A DNA stretch of 64,000 nt from Microbacterium sp. zg-Y625 (GCF_030246925.1 NZ_CP126740.1:1364001-1428000); one strand, 5' to 3'; shown: positions 8,207 through 18,024, numbered from the stretch's first letter. A program made the numbers and translations. Notes: generated by a model not told the origin, from the sequence alone.

Positions 8207-9291
8207 TCGGAGAGCTCCTGGTACGCCGCGAAGAGCAGCGACTCGTCGGGCGCCTGCAGCACCGTCGGGCGGGCGATGTCATCCAGCACGATGAAGCGCA
8301 GCATGCCGCCGCGGGTCTTCTTGTCGCGCTGCATCGTCGCCAGCAGCTGCGGCCACGCGCCGGGACGATAGCTGAGGGGCAGCCCCAGCGTCTCGAGGAC
8401 GTCGCGGTGACGCTGCGCCGCGGCATCCGGCAGCCGGCCGGCCAGGCGGGACAGCTCGGCGGCGAACATCATGCCGACCGACACCGCCGCGCCGTGGCGC
8501 CACTGGTAGCGCTCCGCGTGCTCGATGGCGTGACCCAGCGTGTGGCCGTAGTTGAGGATCTCGCGCAGCCCCGCTTCGCGGAAGTCCTCGCTGACCACGC
8601 GCGCCTTCATGTCGATGGCGAGCTCCATCGTGCGCCGGAAAGCCGGGGATGACGGGTCCACGGCGGCGACGGGATCCGCTTCGATGAGGTCGAGGATCTC
8701 GGGTGCCCAGATGAATCCGGCCTTGACCACCTCGGCGTAGCCGGCGATGCGCTCGTTCGCGCCCAGGGAGTCGAGCATCTCGAGATCGCAGAGCACGGCA
8801 TGCGGCGCCCAGAACGCGCCCACGAGGTTCTTCCCCTCTGCGGTGTTGACGCCCGTCTTGCCGCCGACGGCGGCGTCGACCATGCCGAGCACCGTCGTGG
8901 GCACCAGGATCACCTTCACACCGCGGAGCCATGTGGCCGCGACGAACCCGGCGAGGTCGGTCACCGCTCCCCCGCCGAACCCGATGACGACGTCGGTCCG
9001 GGTGAAGTCGGCCTGCCCCATCACCTGCCAGCAGAAGGCGGCGACCTCGATGCGCTTGCCCGCCTCGGCGTCGGGGATCTCGGCCAGCAGCACCTGCCGA
9101 CCGCCGCCGAGCGCGTCGGTGAGCTGCAGCCGCAGGGCCTCGGCGGCGTCGCGCAGCGTGGGGGGATGCACCACGAGCACCTTCTTCGCCTCTGCCGGCA
9201 CCAGTTCGGGCAGCTGGGAGAGGATGCCGCGGCCGACCAGGATGTCGTGGGGGGCGCTGCCGGTGACCGAGATGGTGGTGGTGTCGGTCAT
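8203..9291 (-). CDS. aroB: 3-dehydroquinate synthase
   Basis: Cyclises DAHP to 3-dehydroquinate, using NAD and a divalent metal, in the second step of the shikimate pathway. The 362-residue length is normal. The NAD-binding GFGGGAVTDLAGFVAATWLRGV lies at about residues 104-125, PTTVLGMVDAAVGGKTGVN near 131-149, EVVKAGFIWAPEI near 187-199, and the zinc-ligand histidine segment NYGHTLGHAIEH near 247-258. The start overlaps the aroK stop as ATGA and the stop overlaps the GNAT start, so it sits in a tightly coupled aroE-aroC-aroK-aroB operon. Confidence 0.97.
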   Translation of the reverse strand: MTDTTTISVTGSAPHDILVGRGILSQLPELVPAEAKKVLVVHPPTLRDAAEALRLQLTDALGGGRQVLLAEIPDAEAGKRIEVAAFCWQVMGQADFTRTDVVIGFGGGAVTDLAGFVAATWLRGVKVILVPTTVLGMVDAAVGGKTGVNTAEGKNLVGAFWAPHAVLCDLEMLDSLGANERIAGYAEVVKAGFIWAPEILDLIEADPVAAVDPSSPAFRRTMELAIDMKARVVSEDFREAGLREILNYGHTLGHAIEHAERYQWRHGAAVSVGMMFAAELSRLAGRLPDAAAQRHRDVLETLGLPLSYRPGAWPQLLATMQRDKKTRGGMLRFIVLDDIARPTVLQAPDESLLFAAYQELSE

Positions 9292-9806
9292 GCGTGCTCC
9301 TTGGGGGATTCGGTGGCCGCGGCCCAGTGGGCGACGGCGTCGACCACCTCCTGCAGGGGGCCCCGCGAGGTGTCGAAGGTCACGTCCGCCGCCTGCTCGT
9401 AGAGGCTGCGCCTGGCCTGGTAGATCTCGGTCCAGCGGGCGACGGCATCCTCCCCCTGCAGCAGGGGTCGGGTGGTGTCGCGGATGCGGGAGGCGATGGT
9501 GTCGGGTGAGACCGTCAGCAGCACGACGCGATGGCCGGTGAGGGCGTCGCGGGTGTCGGGGTCGAGGATCGCCCCGCCGCCGAGGGCGACGACGCCACCG
9601 GTGGCGAGCGCCGCCCCCACCGCGTCGCGCTCCACGGCCCGGAAGTGCGGCTCGCCGTGCGTGGCGAAGATGTGCTCGATCGGTCCGTGCGCGCGCACGA
9701 TGGCCGCGTCGGTGTCGGTGAACGGCAGGCCGAGGGCCTTGGCGACGCGTCGGCCGATGCTCGTCTTGCCCGCGCCCATGGGGCCGATCAGGACGAGCGC
9801 GCTCAT
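9288..9806 (-). CDS. aroK: Shikimate kinase
   Basis: Phosphorylates shikimate at the 3-hydroxyl with ATP. The 172-residue protein has the P-loop [15 protein letters not shown] at residues 8-22, the shikimate-binding DTDAAI near 32-37, [14 protein letters not shown] near 70-83, and the lid arginines in [12 protein letters not shown] near 107-118. Its ATG overlaps the aroC stop, and its stop overlaps the aroB ATG, both by ATGA. This makes equal expression of AroC, AroK and AroB likely. Confidence 0.97.
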   Translation of the reverse strand: MSALVLIGPMGAGKTSIGRRVAKALGLPFTDTDAAIVRAHGPIEHIFATHGEPHFRAVERDAVGAALATGGVVALGGGAILDPDTRDALTGHRVVLLTVSPDTIASRIRDTTRPLLQGEDAVARWTEIYQARRSLYEQAADVTFDTSRGPLQEVVDAVAHWAAATESPKEHA

Positions 9807-11014
9807 GTCAGCGAGGGGTCGCTGGCGTGTGTCGTGCGCAGCGTCGCCGGGATGGCGGCGAGGTAGGACTGCAGGTTGCGGCGGGTCTCGCCGACGCTGT
9901 CGCCGCCGAACTTCTCCAGCACCACCTCGGCCAGCACGATCGCCGTCATCGCCTCGGCGACCACACCCGCGGCCGGCACGGCGCAGACGTCGGACCGCTG
10001 GTGGTGGGCCGAGGCGGTGTCGCCGGTGGCGACGTCGACCGTGCGGAGGGCGTGCGGCACCGTCGCGATCGGCTTCATCCCGGCCCGGACGCGCAGCACG
10101 GTGCCCGTGGACATGCCGCCCTCGGTGCCGCCGGCGCGGTCGCTGGACCGGGCGATGCCGGCATCCGTGGCGAACAGCTCGTCGTGCGCGGCCGAACCGC
10201 GGCGGCGGGTGGTCTCGAAGCCGTCACCCACCTCGACGCCCTTGATCGCCTGGATGCTCATCAGCGCCTGCGCGAGCTTGGCGTCGAGTCGGCGGTCCCA
10301 CTGCACGTGCGAACCGAGCCCCGGGGGCAGCCCGTAGGCGAGCACCTCCACGATGCCGCCGAGGGTGTCGCCGTCCTTGCGGGCGTCATCCACCTCCGCG
10401 ACCATCGCCGCGCTCGTGGCCGCGTCGAAGCACCGCAGCGGATCGGCGTCGAGCAGGTCGACGTCGTCGGGCGTGGGAAGCGCCGCCCCGGCGGGGACGT
10501 GCACGGGCCCGATCGAGAGGGTGTGGCTGACGAGGCGGATGCCGAGTTCGCCGAGGAACGCCCGGGCGACGGCTCCCAGCGCGACGCGTGCCGCGGTCTC
10601 GCGGGCGCTCGCGCGTTCGAGGATGGGTCGTGCCTCGTCGAAGTCGTACTTCTGCATGCCGACGAGGTCGGCGTGGCCGGGCCGCGGCCGGGTGAGCGGG
10701 GCGCTGCGGCCGCGGGACTTGTCGGTGAGCTCCACCGGTTCGGGGCTCATCACCTCGACCCACTTGGGCCACTCGGTGTTGCCGATGCGCAGCGCAATGG
10801 GGCTTCCCATCGTGGTGCCGTGACGCACGCCGGCGGAGATCGAGAGCTCGTCCTGCTCGAACTTCATGCGCGATCCGCGGCCGTAGCCGAGCTTGCGGCG
10901 GGCGAGGTCGGCTTGGATGGCGTCGCGCGAGACCGGCACGCCGGCGGGCATGCCTTCCATGATGGCGACGAGTTCGGGGCCGTGCGATTCGCCGGCCGTG
11001 AGCACGCGGAGCAT
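9803..11014 (-). CDS. aroC: Chorismate synthase
   Basis: Removes phosphate from EPSP to give chorismate, using reduced FMN, in the last step of the common aromatic pathway. The 403-residue protein begins [25 protein letters not shown]. Further motifs are [11 protein letters not shown] (about 39-49), [23 protein letters not shown] (near 108-122), [15 protein letters not shown] near 134-148 and the late [16 protein letters not shown] near 280-295. The ATG at 11014 has GGGAGGA before it; longer in-frame starts run into aroE. It lies four bases after the aroE stop. Confidence 0.97.
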   Translation of the reverse strand: MLRVLTAGESHGPELVAIMEGMPAGVPVSRDAIQADLARRKLGYGRGSRMKFEQDELSISAGVRHGTTMGSPIALRIGNTEWPKWVEVMSPEPVELTDKSRGRSAPLTRPRPGHADLVGMQKYDFDEARPILERASARETAARVALGAVARAFLGELGIRLVSHTLSIGPVHVPAGAALPTPDDVDLLDADPLRCFDAATSAAMVAEVDDARKDGDTLGGIVEVLAYGLPPGLGSHVQWDRRLDAKLAQALMSIQAIKGVEVGDGFETTRRRGSAAHDELFATDAGIARSSDRAGGTEGGMSTGTVLRVRAGMKPIATVPHALRTVDVATGDTASAHHQRSDVCAVPAAGVVAEAMTAIVLAEVVLEKFGGDSVGETRRNLQSYLAAIPATLRTTHASDPSLT

Positions 11015-11018
11015 TCGC

Positions 11019-11858
11019 CTATCCTCCCACGAGCGCCAGGCGCATTGCGGCGAGCACATCGGGCTCGCGCGGCACCATCGTGGCGGTGTCGCCGGTGACG
11101 AAGACGCGCACCTGCAGCAGCGCCTGATGCAGCAGCATCCCCTGGCCCGAGAGGGCGGGGTGTCCGGCCCGCTCCCACGCCTCGGACAACGCGGTCGGCC
11201 AGTGTCCGTACACGACGTCCATCAGCAGCCCGCCCGCCTGCGCGAGGGCCTCCGTGGAGGCCGCGGCGACACGGGCGTCCCCCGGAAGGGTCGCCACCGT
11301 CACCGGCACGCCCGCGTGCGACGGCGTCTCGAGTGGCACCGGCACCACGTCGATCCCGAGCCGAGCGCCCAGCTGCTGGATGGGCGCGACCGCGGCAGGG
11401 CGGCGCGCCGCCACCTCGACGTGTCGTGCGCCGAGCTCTTCGAGCGCCACCAGTGCCGACGTCGCCGTCGCGCCGGCGCCCACGATGCGGGCCCGGTCGA
11501 GGTCGTCGATGCCGGCTTCGCGCAGGGCTCGCACGATGCCGCCCACGTCGGTGTTGAAGCCGCGCAGGGCGTCGCCGTCCAGTCGCAGCGTGTTCACCGC
11601 GCCGGTGAGCTGTGCGCGCGGGTCGAGCCAGGTGGCGGCGGCGAAGCCGGCGCCCTTCAGCGGCATGGTCAGTGACAGGCCGCGCAGGCCCGCGTCACGG
11701 GCGCGCGCGAGCTCGGCCGCGAAACCCTGCTCCGTGACCTGGCGGCGCCCGTACGTCCAGGGAAGGCCCAGCACCCGGTACGCGGCGGCGTGCAGCTGCG
11801 GCGACCGGCTGTGCGCGATCGGATCGCCCCAGACCTCCAGGGCAGCCCGCTCCCCCAC
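11019..11858 (-). CDS. aroE: Shikimate dehydrogenase (NADP)
   Basis: Reduces 3-dehydroshikimate to shikimate. The 279-residue protein has the shikimate pocket [17 protein letters not shown] at about 11-27, the catalytic lysine in [12 protein letters not shown] near 61-72, the aspartate-containing NTDVGG near 100-105, and the nucleotide loop [10 protein letters not shown] near 122-131. In the NADP region the chain reads [10 protein letters not shown], with arginines typical of NADP use. A GTG start lies two bases after the mltG stop. It is the first of the coupled aro genes. Confidence 0.95.
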   Translation of the reverse strand: MGERAALEVWGDPIAHSRSPQLHAAAYRVLGLPWTYGRRQVTEQGFAAELARARDAGLRGLSLTMPLKGAGFAAATWLDPRAQLTGAVNTLRLDGDALRGFNTDVGGIVRALREAGIDDLDRARIVGAGATATSALVALEELGARHVEVAARRPAAVAPIQQLGARLGIDVVPVPLETPSHAGVPVTVATLPGDARVAAASTEALAQAGGLLMDVVYGHWPTALSEAWERAGHPALSGQGMLLHQALLQVRVFVTGDTATMVPREPDVLAAMRLALVGG

Positions 11859-11860
11859 GC

Positions 11861-13507
11861 TCAGCAGCCCGAGTCCGGGTTGTCAGCGCACCACTGCTGC
11901 CACTGCGTGACGGCCTTCTCGTGCTCGGCGCCGGTGTTGGTGAAGATGGTCTCGCCCGTGTCGAGGTTGACCGTGACGAAGTACATCCAGGGGCCGTCGG
12001 CGGGATGCATCGCCGCGTCGATGGCCATGTCGCCGGGGTTGGCGATGGGGCCGACCGGGAGGCCGGGGTGCCGGTACGTGTTCCACGGGTTGTCGTCTTC
12101 GAGGGCTTCCTGCGACGAGCTCACCGTTCCGTCGTGCATCTCCTGGTAGCCGTACTGCGCGGTGGAGTCCATCTGCAGCAGGCCGGACGTCTCGGTGTTC
12201 CCGGGCGCGAGCCGGTTCTGGATGACCCGGGAGACCTTGTAGAAGTCCTCTTCGAACCGGGCCTCCCGCTCGATGATCGACGCGATGGTGAGGATCTCGT
12301 GGCGACGTTCGACGGGCACCCCGGCGCTGTCGAGCGACTGGGTCGTGCGCTCGACGAGGGCGCGGATGACGTCGGCAGCAGTGACACCCGGGTCGAAGGT
12401 ATAGGTGGCCGGGAAGAGCCACCCCTCGAGGCTGTCGGCGCTCACGCCGTAGTCGGCGGGGTTCGCCACGGCCGCCTGGAAGTCTTCGATCGGCAGCGCG
12501 AGCCCTTCCGCCAGCAGCGGGAGGGACTGCTCCACGGTGAGGCCCTCGCGCAGCTGCGCGGTGTTCGCCTGCTTGTTCGCGGGATCCAGTAGCGCGGTGA
12601 GGGCGGCCGCCGAGGTCATCTTCTGCTGCAGCAGGTACACGCCGGGCTGGAAGGGCGGGTTCTGCTGGGTGTCGATGAGGTAGTCGTAGAAGGCGTCGGG
12701 GGTCTTGGTCACGCCGGCGTCGAAGAGGTTCTGCGAGATCGACGCACCGTTGTCGCCGGTGATGATGGTCACCGCCGCTTCGCCGGTCGCTTCGCCCTCT
12801 TCGTAGTCCTTCGGCTCCTCCCAGCCCATGAACGCGCGGATGGGCTCTTCGTAGGTGTTCCACACCCAGGCGACGCCGATGCCGATGCCACCGAGAAGTG
12901 CGAGCACGAGGGCGAGGATGATCCATCCGCCGCGCCGCCGACCGCGCTTGTCCGGCGGGGGTGGCGGCGCGCCCAGGTCGTCGCTCGTCGCCTCACCGGT
13001 GAACAGGGCGTCGAGCGTGGCGGTGGCAGCGGGGCGGGCCGCCGGTCGCGGTGCGGTCGCAGTGCGTGTCTCCGCCGCTGCGTCCGGTGGCGTCTCGGCC
13101 CGGTCCGCGGAGGGGGTGGCGGCGTCGATGGGCGACTCGGAGGACGCGGCGGATGCCGCGGGTCGCGGCGCCGCGGGAGGCGGCTCGCTCGAGGCCGGGG
13201 CTTCGGTCTGGCTCGTGTTCGCGGTCCCCGCGATGAGGGCTCCGCCGGTGGCCGCGCGCCGCGCCTCACGGCGGGACAGCGGCCGGTCACCTGCGGCGGT
13301 GGCCGGCGTCGGAGCCGGCGCGGGAGCGGTCCCGCCATCCGGCGCGGCGGCGCGGTCGTCAGCGGGGTGCTCCGGCGCGGCGTCTGTGGGGCCCGCAGCA
13401 GACGGCGGCGGCGCCGACCGCGCGACGCCCGAGCGTCCCCGGGGGTCGGGGAGCTTGCCGAAAAGGTCGGCCGGCGGATCGTCGAACGGTGACGAGGATG
13501 AGGGCAT
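11861..13507 (-). CDS. mltG: Endolytic murein transglycosylase MltG
   Basis: Cleaves nascent peptidoglycan strands at the outer face of the membrane and so ends glycan elongation. The 548-residue chain starts with about 190 residues of Pro/Ala-rich, low-complexity cytosolic sequence. A single membrane helix (GGWIILALVLALLGGIGIG) follows near 191-209, then the extracellular YceG domain. The catalytic glutamate is in IASIIEREARF near 405-415, and LQMDSTAQYGY and NPWNTYRHPGLPVGPIANPG are family signatures. The long disordered N-terminus exceeds that of proteobacterial MltG but is usual in actinobacteria. The ATG directly abuts the ruvX stop. Confidence 0.95.
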   Translation of the reverse strand: MPSSSSPFDDPPADLFGKLPDPRGRSGVARSAPPPSAAGPTDAAPEHPADDRAAAPDGGTAPAPAPTPATAAGDRPLSRREARRAATGGALIAGTANTSQTEAPASSEPPPAAPRPAASAASSESPIDAATPSADRAETPPDAAAETRTATAPRPAARPAATATLDALFTGEATSDDLGAPPPPPDKRGRRRGGWIILALVLALLGGIGIGVAWVWNTYEEPIRAFMGWEEPKDYEEGEATGEAAVTIITGDNGASISQNLFDAGVTKTPDAFYDYLIDTQQNPPFQPGVYLLQQKMTSAAALTALLDPANKQANTAQLREGLTVEQSLPLLAEGLALPIEDFQAAVANPADYGVSADSLEGWLFPATYTFDPGVTAADVIRALVERTTQSLDSAGVPVERRHEILTIASIIEREARFEEDFYKVSRVIQNRLAPGNTETSGLLQMDSTAQYGYQEMHDGTVSSSQEALEDDNPWNTYRHPGLPVGPIANPGDMAIDAAMHPADGPWMYFVTVNLDTGETIFTNTGAEHEKAVTQWQQWCADNPDSGC

Positions 13508-13980
13508 CAGGCGGGCTCCTGGGCCGGAGGTGTCGGGTTTCCCGGTGGCCGACCGGTGCTCTTCTCAACATCGAGCGCGTGCTGCAGCAGTACGACGGCG
13601 GCGACCTGATCGACAATGCTACGAGAATCCCGCTGGGAACGCCCACTCTGCCTGAGCGCGGCGTGCGCCGAGACCGTGCTGAGACGTTCGTCCACCATGC
13701 GCACGGGGGTCGATCCGGCCTGGGCCAGCTCGGCCGCGAACGCCCGGGCGTCTGCCGTGGACGGGGTGTCGTTGCCGCTGAGATTCAGTGGCAGACCCAC
13801 GAGAACCTCGAACGCGTCGTATTCGGCGGCCAACTCGAGCACCCGCGCGACGGCGCGGTCATCGCGCGGCACCGTCTCGAGCGGAGTGGCGAGCATGCCG
13901 TCGGGATCGCTGCGGGCGACGCCCACCCGGGCCTTGCCCACATCGACCCCGATCCGCACGCCGCGACGGAACCCGCTCAC
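13507..13980 (-). CDS. ruvX: Holliday-junction resolvase-like YqgF / pre-16S rRNA nuclease
   Basis: A 157-residue RNase H-fold protein. The family processes the 5' end of 16S rRNA in Escherichia coli, and older names call it a Holliday-junction resolvase. Acidic residues are in RIGVDVGKARVGVARSDPDG near 9-28, and VGLPLNLSGNDTPSTADARAFA near 61-82 and RMVDERLSTVSAHAALR near 94-110 are diagnostic. The GTG start overlaps the alaS stop (GTGA), and the order alaS-ruvX-mltG-aroE is conserved in actinobacteria. Confidence 0.94.
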   Translation of the reverse strand: MSGFRRGVRIGVDVGKARVGVARSDPDGMLATPLETVPRDDRAVARVLELAAEYDAFEVLVGLPLNLSGNDTPSTADARAFAAELAQAGSTPVRMVDERLSTVSAHAALRQSGRSQRDSRSIVDQVAAVVLLQHALDVEKSTGRPPGNPTPPAQEPA

Positions 13981-16646
13981 GCCGACTGCGACTCCAGCGC
14001 GGTGGCGATCGATCGGAGCGCGGCCGGCAGCGCCGCGGCATCCGTTCCGCCACCCTGCGCGACGTCGTCACGCCCGCCTCCGCCGCCGCCGAGGGCAGCG
14101 GCGGCGCCCTTCGCGAGCAGACCGGCCTTCGCGCCGGCCGTGCGAGCGACCTCGTTGGTCGCGACGATCACGACGGGCCGGCCGGACACCTCGGCGCCGA
14201 GGGCGACGACCGCAGCCGCATCCGAACCGAGGCGGTCACGCGCCTGCAGCGCCAGGGTGCGCACGTCGTCGGCCGACGACGCCGTGCCCAGAGACTGGGC
14301 GATGACCTGGAAGGGGCCGACACGCTCGGCCGAGGCGACGAGCTGCGGCAGCTTGTCGCCGAGCGCCCGCGCCTCGAACTGCGCGATCTTCTTCTCGGCG
14401 GCCTTGAGGTTCGCCGCCAGCTCCGCGATGCGGGTGGGCAGCTGGTCGCGCGGGGTCTTGAGCGTCGCGGTCAGCTGCGAGACGATCGCCCGCTCGGCGG
14501 CGAGCTCCCGGAAGGCGTCGAGCCCGACGAGGGCCTCGACGCGGCGGTTGGAGGCGCCCACCGACGACTCGCCGACGAGGTTCACCAGTCCGATCTCGGC
14601 GCTGGAGGACACGTGCGTGCCGCCGCAGAGCTCGCGCGACCACGGGCCGCCGATGTCGACCATGCGCACGACGTCGCCGTACTTCTCGCCGAACAGAGCC
14701 TGGGCTCCGAGCGCCTTGGCCTCGTCGAGTGCGAGCACCCGGGTGGTGACCTCCAGGTTGTCGCGCACGGCGTTGTTGGCGATCTCCTCGATCTCGCTGC
14801 GCGTCTCGGGCGACAGTGCCTGGCCCCATGTGAAGTCGAAGCGCAGGTAGCCGGCGCGGTTGAGCGAGCCCGCCTGCGTCGCGGTCTTGCCGAGCGTGTC
14901 CCGAAGTGCTGCGTGCACGAGGTGGGTCGCGGAGTGCGCCTGACGCGCGGCGCGGCGGTTCGCGGCATCCACCACGCTCGTCGCGGGCTGACCCACGCCG
15001 ACCTCGCCGCTGCGCACCTGCACGGTGTGGCTGATGAGTCCCGCCACCGGACGCTGCACGTCGAGCACGTCGAGCTCGTAGCCCGGTCCGACGATGATCC
15101 CCTTGTCGGCGACCTGGCCGCCGGACTCGGCGTAGAGCGTCGTCTCGGCGAGGATGACCTCCGCGGTCTGACCGGCCAGTGCGCGCTCCACCGAGGCGCC
15201 GTCGACGATGAGGCCCAGCACCCGGGACTCGGTCTCGAGGTCGGTGTAGCCGCTGAAGACGGTCTCGCCGGCGGCGCGGAAGGCGCTGTAGACGCTGTGG
15301 TCGGCCAGCGCGCGCTTGCGCGAGCGCGCGTCGGCCTTCGCGCGGGTGCGCTGCTCCTGCATGAGGGAGTCGAACCCGGCGCGGTCGACGTCGAGCCCTG
15401 CCTCCTGGGCGATCTCGAGAGTGAGGTCGATCGGGAAGCCGTACGTGTCGTGCAGCAGGAACGCCTCGGAGCCGGCGATGCGGGTCTTGCCGGCATCCTT
15501 CGTCTGCTCCACGGCCATGTCGAGGATGGTCGAACCCGACGCGAGCGTCCGCAGGAAGGTCTCCTCCTCGGCGACGGCGTACGCCGAGATGCGGCTGTAG
15601 TCGGTCTCGACGACGGGGTAGGCGTCCTTCATCGCATCGCGCGATGCCGCGAACAGCTCGGGGAAGGTCGGCGCGTCGACACCGAGCAGCCGCATGGAGC
15701 GGATGGCACGACGCATGAGACGGCGCAGGATGTAGCCGCGCCCCTCGTTGGACGGGGTGACACCGTCCGAGAGCAGCATGAGCGACGAGCGCACGTGGTC
15801 GGCGACGATGCGGAAGCGCACGTCGTCCTCGTGCACCGCGCCGTAGCGGCGGCCGCTGAGGTCGACGGCCCGGTCGAGCACGGGGCGCACCTGGTCGGTC
15901 TCGTACATGTTCTCGACGCCCTGCTTGATGAACGCGACGCGCTCGAGACCCATGCCGGTGTCGATGTTCTTGTTGGGCAGGTCGCCGACGATGTCGAAGT
16001 CGACCTTGGAGGTGACGTTCGCGATCGCGTACTGCATGAACACGAGGTTCCAGATCTCGGTGAACCGGTCGTCGTCCACCGCCGGACCTCCGTCGCGGCC
16101 GTACGCCGGTCCGCGGTCGAAGTAGATCTCCGAGCAGGGACCGGCCGGTCCCGGCTGGCCCGTGGTCCAGTAGTTGTCCTCGCGGCCGAGCCGTTGGATG
16201 CGGTCGGCGGGCAGCCCCGCGACCTTCTGCCACAGCGCTGCGGCCTCGTCGTCATCTTCGTAGACGGTGACCCACAGGTCTCGCTCGGCGAACCCGAGGC
16301 CGCCGTCGGCCTCGGACGACGTCAGCAGCTCCCAGGCGTAGCCGATGGCGCCTTCCTTGAAGTAGTCGCCGAAGGACCAGTTGCCGAGCATCTGGAAGAA
16401 GGTGCCGTGCCGCGCGGTCTTGCCGACCTCTTCGATGTCGTTCGTGCGGATGCACTTCTGCACGTCGGCGGCGCGCTTGTAGGGCGGCGGCACCGTGCCG
16501 TTGAGGTAAGGGATGAAGGGGACCATGCCGGCGATGGTGAACATCACCGACGGGTCGGGGCTGACCAGCGAGGCGGACGGCACGATCACGTGGCCGTTGT
16601 TCTCGAAGTAGTCGAGGTAGCGCTGGGCGATCTCAGCGGTCTTCAT
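13977..16646 (-). CDS. alaS: Alanyl-tRNA synthetase
   Basis: Attaches alanine to tRNA-Ala and edits mischarged serine and glycine. The 889-residue enzyme has the class II core near the N-terminus (MKTAEIAQRYLDYFENNGH and MFTIAGMVPFIPYL), the editing domain with HSATHLVHAAL and the zinc motif CGGTHV near 675, and a C-terminal oligomerisation domain with a glycine cluster (ALGGGGGGRDDVAQGG) that lies close to the end. I chose ATG 16646 (GAGGA upstream). An in-frame ATG ten codons earlier would extend the chain beyond the family norm. The stop overlaps the ruvX GTG. Confidence 0.97.
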   Translation of the reverse strand: MKTAEIAQRYLDYFENNGHVIVPSASLVSPDPSVMFTIAGMVPFIPYLNGTVPPPYKRAADVQKCIRTNDIEEVGKTARHGTFFQMLGNWSFGDYFKEGAIGYAWELLTSSEADGGLGFAERDLWVTVYEDDDEAAALWQKVAGLPADRIQRLGREDNYWTTGQPGPAGPCSEIYFDRGPAYGRDGGPAVDDDRFTEIWNLVFMQYAIANVTSKVDFDIVGDLPNKNIDTGMGLERVAFIKQGVENMYETDQVRPVLDRAVDLSGRRYGAVHEDDVRFRIVADHVRSSLMLLSDGVTPSNEGRGYILRRLMRRAIRSMRLLGVDAPTFPELFAASRDAMKDAYPVVETDYSRISAYAVAEEETFLRTLASGSTILDMAVEQTKDAGKTRIAGSEAFLLHDTYGFPIDLTLEIAQEAGLDVDRAGFDSLMQEQRTRAKADARSRKRALADHSVYSAFRAAGETVFSGYTDLETESRVLGLIVDGASVERALAGQTAEVILAETTLYAESGGQVADKGIIVGPGYELDVLDVQRPVAGLISHTVQVRSGEVGVGQPATSVVDAANRRAARQAHSATHLVHAALRDTLGKTATQAGSLNRAGYLRFDFTWGQALSPETRSEIEEIANNAVRDNLEVTTRVLALDEAKALGAQALFGEKYGDVVRMVDIGGPWSRELCGGTHVSSSAEIGLVNLVGESSVGASNRRVEALVGLDAFRELAAERAIVSQLTATLKTPRDQLPTRIAELAANLKAAEKKIAQFEARALGDKLPQLVASAERVGPFQVIAQSLGTASSADDVRTLALQARDRLGSDAAAVVALGAEVSGRPVVIVATNEVARTAGAKAGLLAKGAAAALGGGGGGRDDVAQGGGTDAAALPAALRSIATALESQSA

Positions 16647-16707
16647 TCGGGTGTCCTCGAAGGCATGGTCCAGCACCCGTGTGACGGGGCCGGACGGGTG
16701 GGGGGAA

Positions 16708-16914
16708 TCAGTCGGCGGTGGGGGTCACTGCGGCCACGACCTCGGAAAGGCGCGCCTCTTGCTCGCGATAGGCGTCGCCCATGCGGTCGGTGAACTCCGT
16801 GATGCGGGCGTCGAGGTCGGTGAGCACTTCGTGGCCACGCGGGTCCTTGTCGACCATGTGGGCGAGGATGAAGCCACCGGCGATCCCCAGGACGAACCAC
16901 ACCAGCTTCTTCAC
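16708..16914 (-). CDS. Small membrane-anchored protein between rpsD and alaS
   Basis: A 68-residue protein with a GTG start (GAGGA ten bases upstream). It begins with a short hydrophobic segment, KKLVWFVLGIAGGFILAHMV, and continues as a charged helix rich in Glu, Arg and Asp. It is probably a single-pass membrane protein with a cytosolic coiled tail. Small proteins occupy this slot before alaS in many actinobacteria; their function is not known to me. It is most likely cotranscribed with alaS, 61 bases downstream. Confidence 0.7.
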   Translation of the reverse strand: MKKLVWFVLGIAGGFILAHMVDKDPRGHEVLTDLDARITEFTDRMGDAYREQEARLSEVVAAVTPTAD

Positions 16915-16937
16915 GTCACCACATCCTCGAATCTGAT

Positions 16938-16955
16938 GCGCCGCAAAGGCGGCGC
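16938..16955 (-). other. Leader hairpin upstream of the small membrane gene and alaS
   Basis: GCGCCGC and GCGGCGC form a perfect 7-bp stem with a 4-base loop. It lies in the presumed 5' leader between the -10 box at 16962 and the GTG at 16914. It could stabilise the mRNA; no further role is visible. Confidence 0.4.
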
Positions 16956-16961
16956 GGTTCA

Positions 16962-16967
16962 ATGTTA
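16962..16967 (-). promoter_or_regulatory. -10 box of the alaS-ruvX-mltG-aro operon
   Basis: TAACAT on the minus strand, downstream of the rpsD terminator and 48 bases before the GTG at 16914. It is the only clear promoter-like sequence ahead of the nine coupled or closely spaced genes that follow. Confidence 0.45.
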
Positions 16968-16982
16968 GGTGCAAACGGCGAA

Positions 16983-17006
16983 GGGCGCCGGGTTGCCCCG
17001 ACGCCC
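16983..17006 (-). terminator. Terminator after rpsD
   Basis: On the minus strand GGGCGTCGGG and CCCGGCGCCC pair over 10 bp with one G-U pair, and a short loop. The run after it (TTCGCCGTTTG) is only mildly T-rich. It lies 32 bases past the rpsD stop. Confidence 0.55.
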
Positions 17007-17037
17007 TCCACTCGACCTCGCGGCCTGACCCGGGGGG

Positions 17038-17667
17038 TCAGCGCGCGGCGTAGTACTCCACGACGAGCTGCACGTCACAGGTGACGGGCACCTCGGCGCG
17101 CTTCGGGCGACGCACGAGGCGCGCCTGCAGCTTGTCGAGCTCGACCTCGATGTAGCCGGGAACGGGCGGCAGCACCTCGGCGTGACCGCCGGCGGCTGCG
17201 ACCTGGAAGGGCTCGAGGCCCTCGCTCTTGGCCTTGACGTGGATGAGCTGACCCGGCTTCACGCGGAACGACGGGCGGTCCACGGTCTGGCCGTCGACCA
17301 GGATGTGGCGGTGCACGACGAGCTGGCGGGCCTGTGCGGTGGTGCGGGCGAAGCCGGCACGCACGACGAGCGCGTCCAGACGCATCTCGAGCAGCTCGAC
17401 GAGGTTCTCACCCGTCAGGCCGTCCTTGCGGCGGGCCTCGTTGAACGTGTTGCGCATCTGCTTCTCGCGGATGCCGTACTGCTCGCGCAGACGCTGCTTC
17501 TCGCGCAGACGGACGGCGTAGTCGCTGTCCTGCTTGCGCTTGGTGCGGCCGTGCTCGCCGGGAGCGTAGGGACGCTTCTCGAGGTAGCGGGCGGCCTTCG
17601 GGGTCAGTGCGACGCCGAGGGCGCGCGACAGACGGACCTTGCGGCGGTCCTGGGACTTCGTTGCCAC
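17038..17667 (-). CDS. rpsD: 30S ribosomal protein S4
   Basis: S4 (209 residues) binds 16S rRNA early in 30S assembly and in many bacteria represses its own mRNA. The chain runs ATKSQDRRKVRLSRALG through KRPYAPGEHG (31-40) and the S4 RNA-binding domain RLDALVVRAGFARTTAQARQLVVHRHILVDGQTV near 96-129. The GTG at 17667 follows GGAAGGA and gives the exact family length; the reading frame stays open upstream, but that extension is not S4. It stands apart from the alpha operon, as is common in actinobacteria. Confidence 0.97.
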   Translation of the reverse strand: MATKSQDRRKVRLSRALGVALTPKAARYLEKRPYAPGEHGRTKRKQDSDYAVRLREKQRLREQYGIREKQMRNTFNEARRKDGLTGENLVELLEMRLDALVVRAGFARTTAQARQLVVHRHILVDGQTVDRPSFRVKPGQLIHVKAKSEGLEPFQVAAAGGHAEVLPPVPGYIEVELDKLQARLVRRPKRAEVPVTCDVQLVVEYYAAR

Positions 17668-18024
17668 GAAGTGTTCCTTCCGATGACGTGGCCGCGTCTT
17701 TCGCGGCTCACGGACGTATCGCCTCTCCTCGCCCTGTCCGGACTGCACGCCGGGGCATGCCGGTAGGTGGTGAAGAGAAGAGGGGATGCCCGAAAACTGG
17801 GTTTCGAGCCGATCAAGAGTATCAGACGGCGGGTGTGAGCCTTCTGAGGGTCGGCGCCCCCTGCACGGGCGTGGAATCGGCCCGCTCGTCCACCGATGGC
17901 GCGCCGGCCGGCTCGTGCGTGGGGGCCGGGTCTCCACAGTGAAGGGATGCGCGCCCCTCCCCCCGGCGCTCGGTGACGGGTTCGCCACTGCCGAGGCCCG
18001 GGCCGCCGGTGTCGCGGTCGGCGG
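17668..18024 (-). other. Intergenic region: rpsD leader and promoter zone
   Basis: This stretch of 357 bases holds no gene that I can support. A GATACT box at 17818-17823 on the minus strand could start an rpsD leader of about 144 bases. That is long enough for an S4-binding structure, but I cannot show one by eye. The half nearer rarA shows neither a convincing terminator nor a repeat. Confidence 0.35.

Noticed and set aside
13788-16793. A 1001-codon open frame on the plus strand opposite alaS
   Set aside because: It mirrors the codons of alaS, has no start signals and shows only Arg/Ala/Gly-rich shadow composition, as expected from GC-rich third positions.
17667-17988. N-terminal extension of rpsD
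   Set aside because: The frame stays open for 107 codons upstream, but the GTG with GGAAGGA gives exact S4 length, and the extra residues are Arg/Pro-rich non-coding translation.
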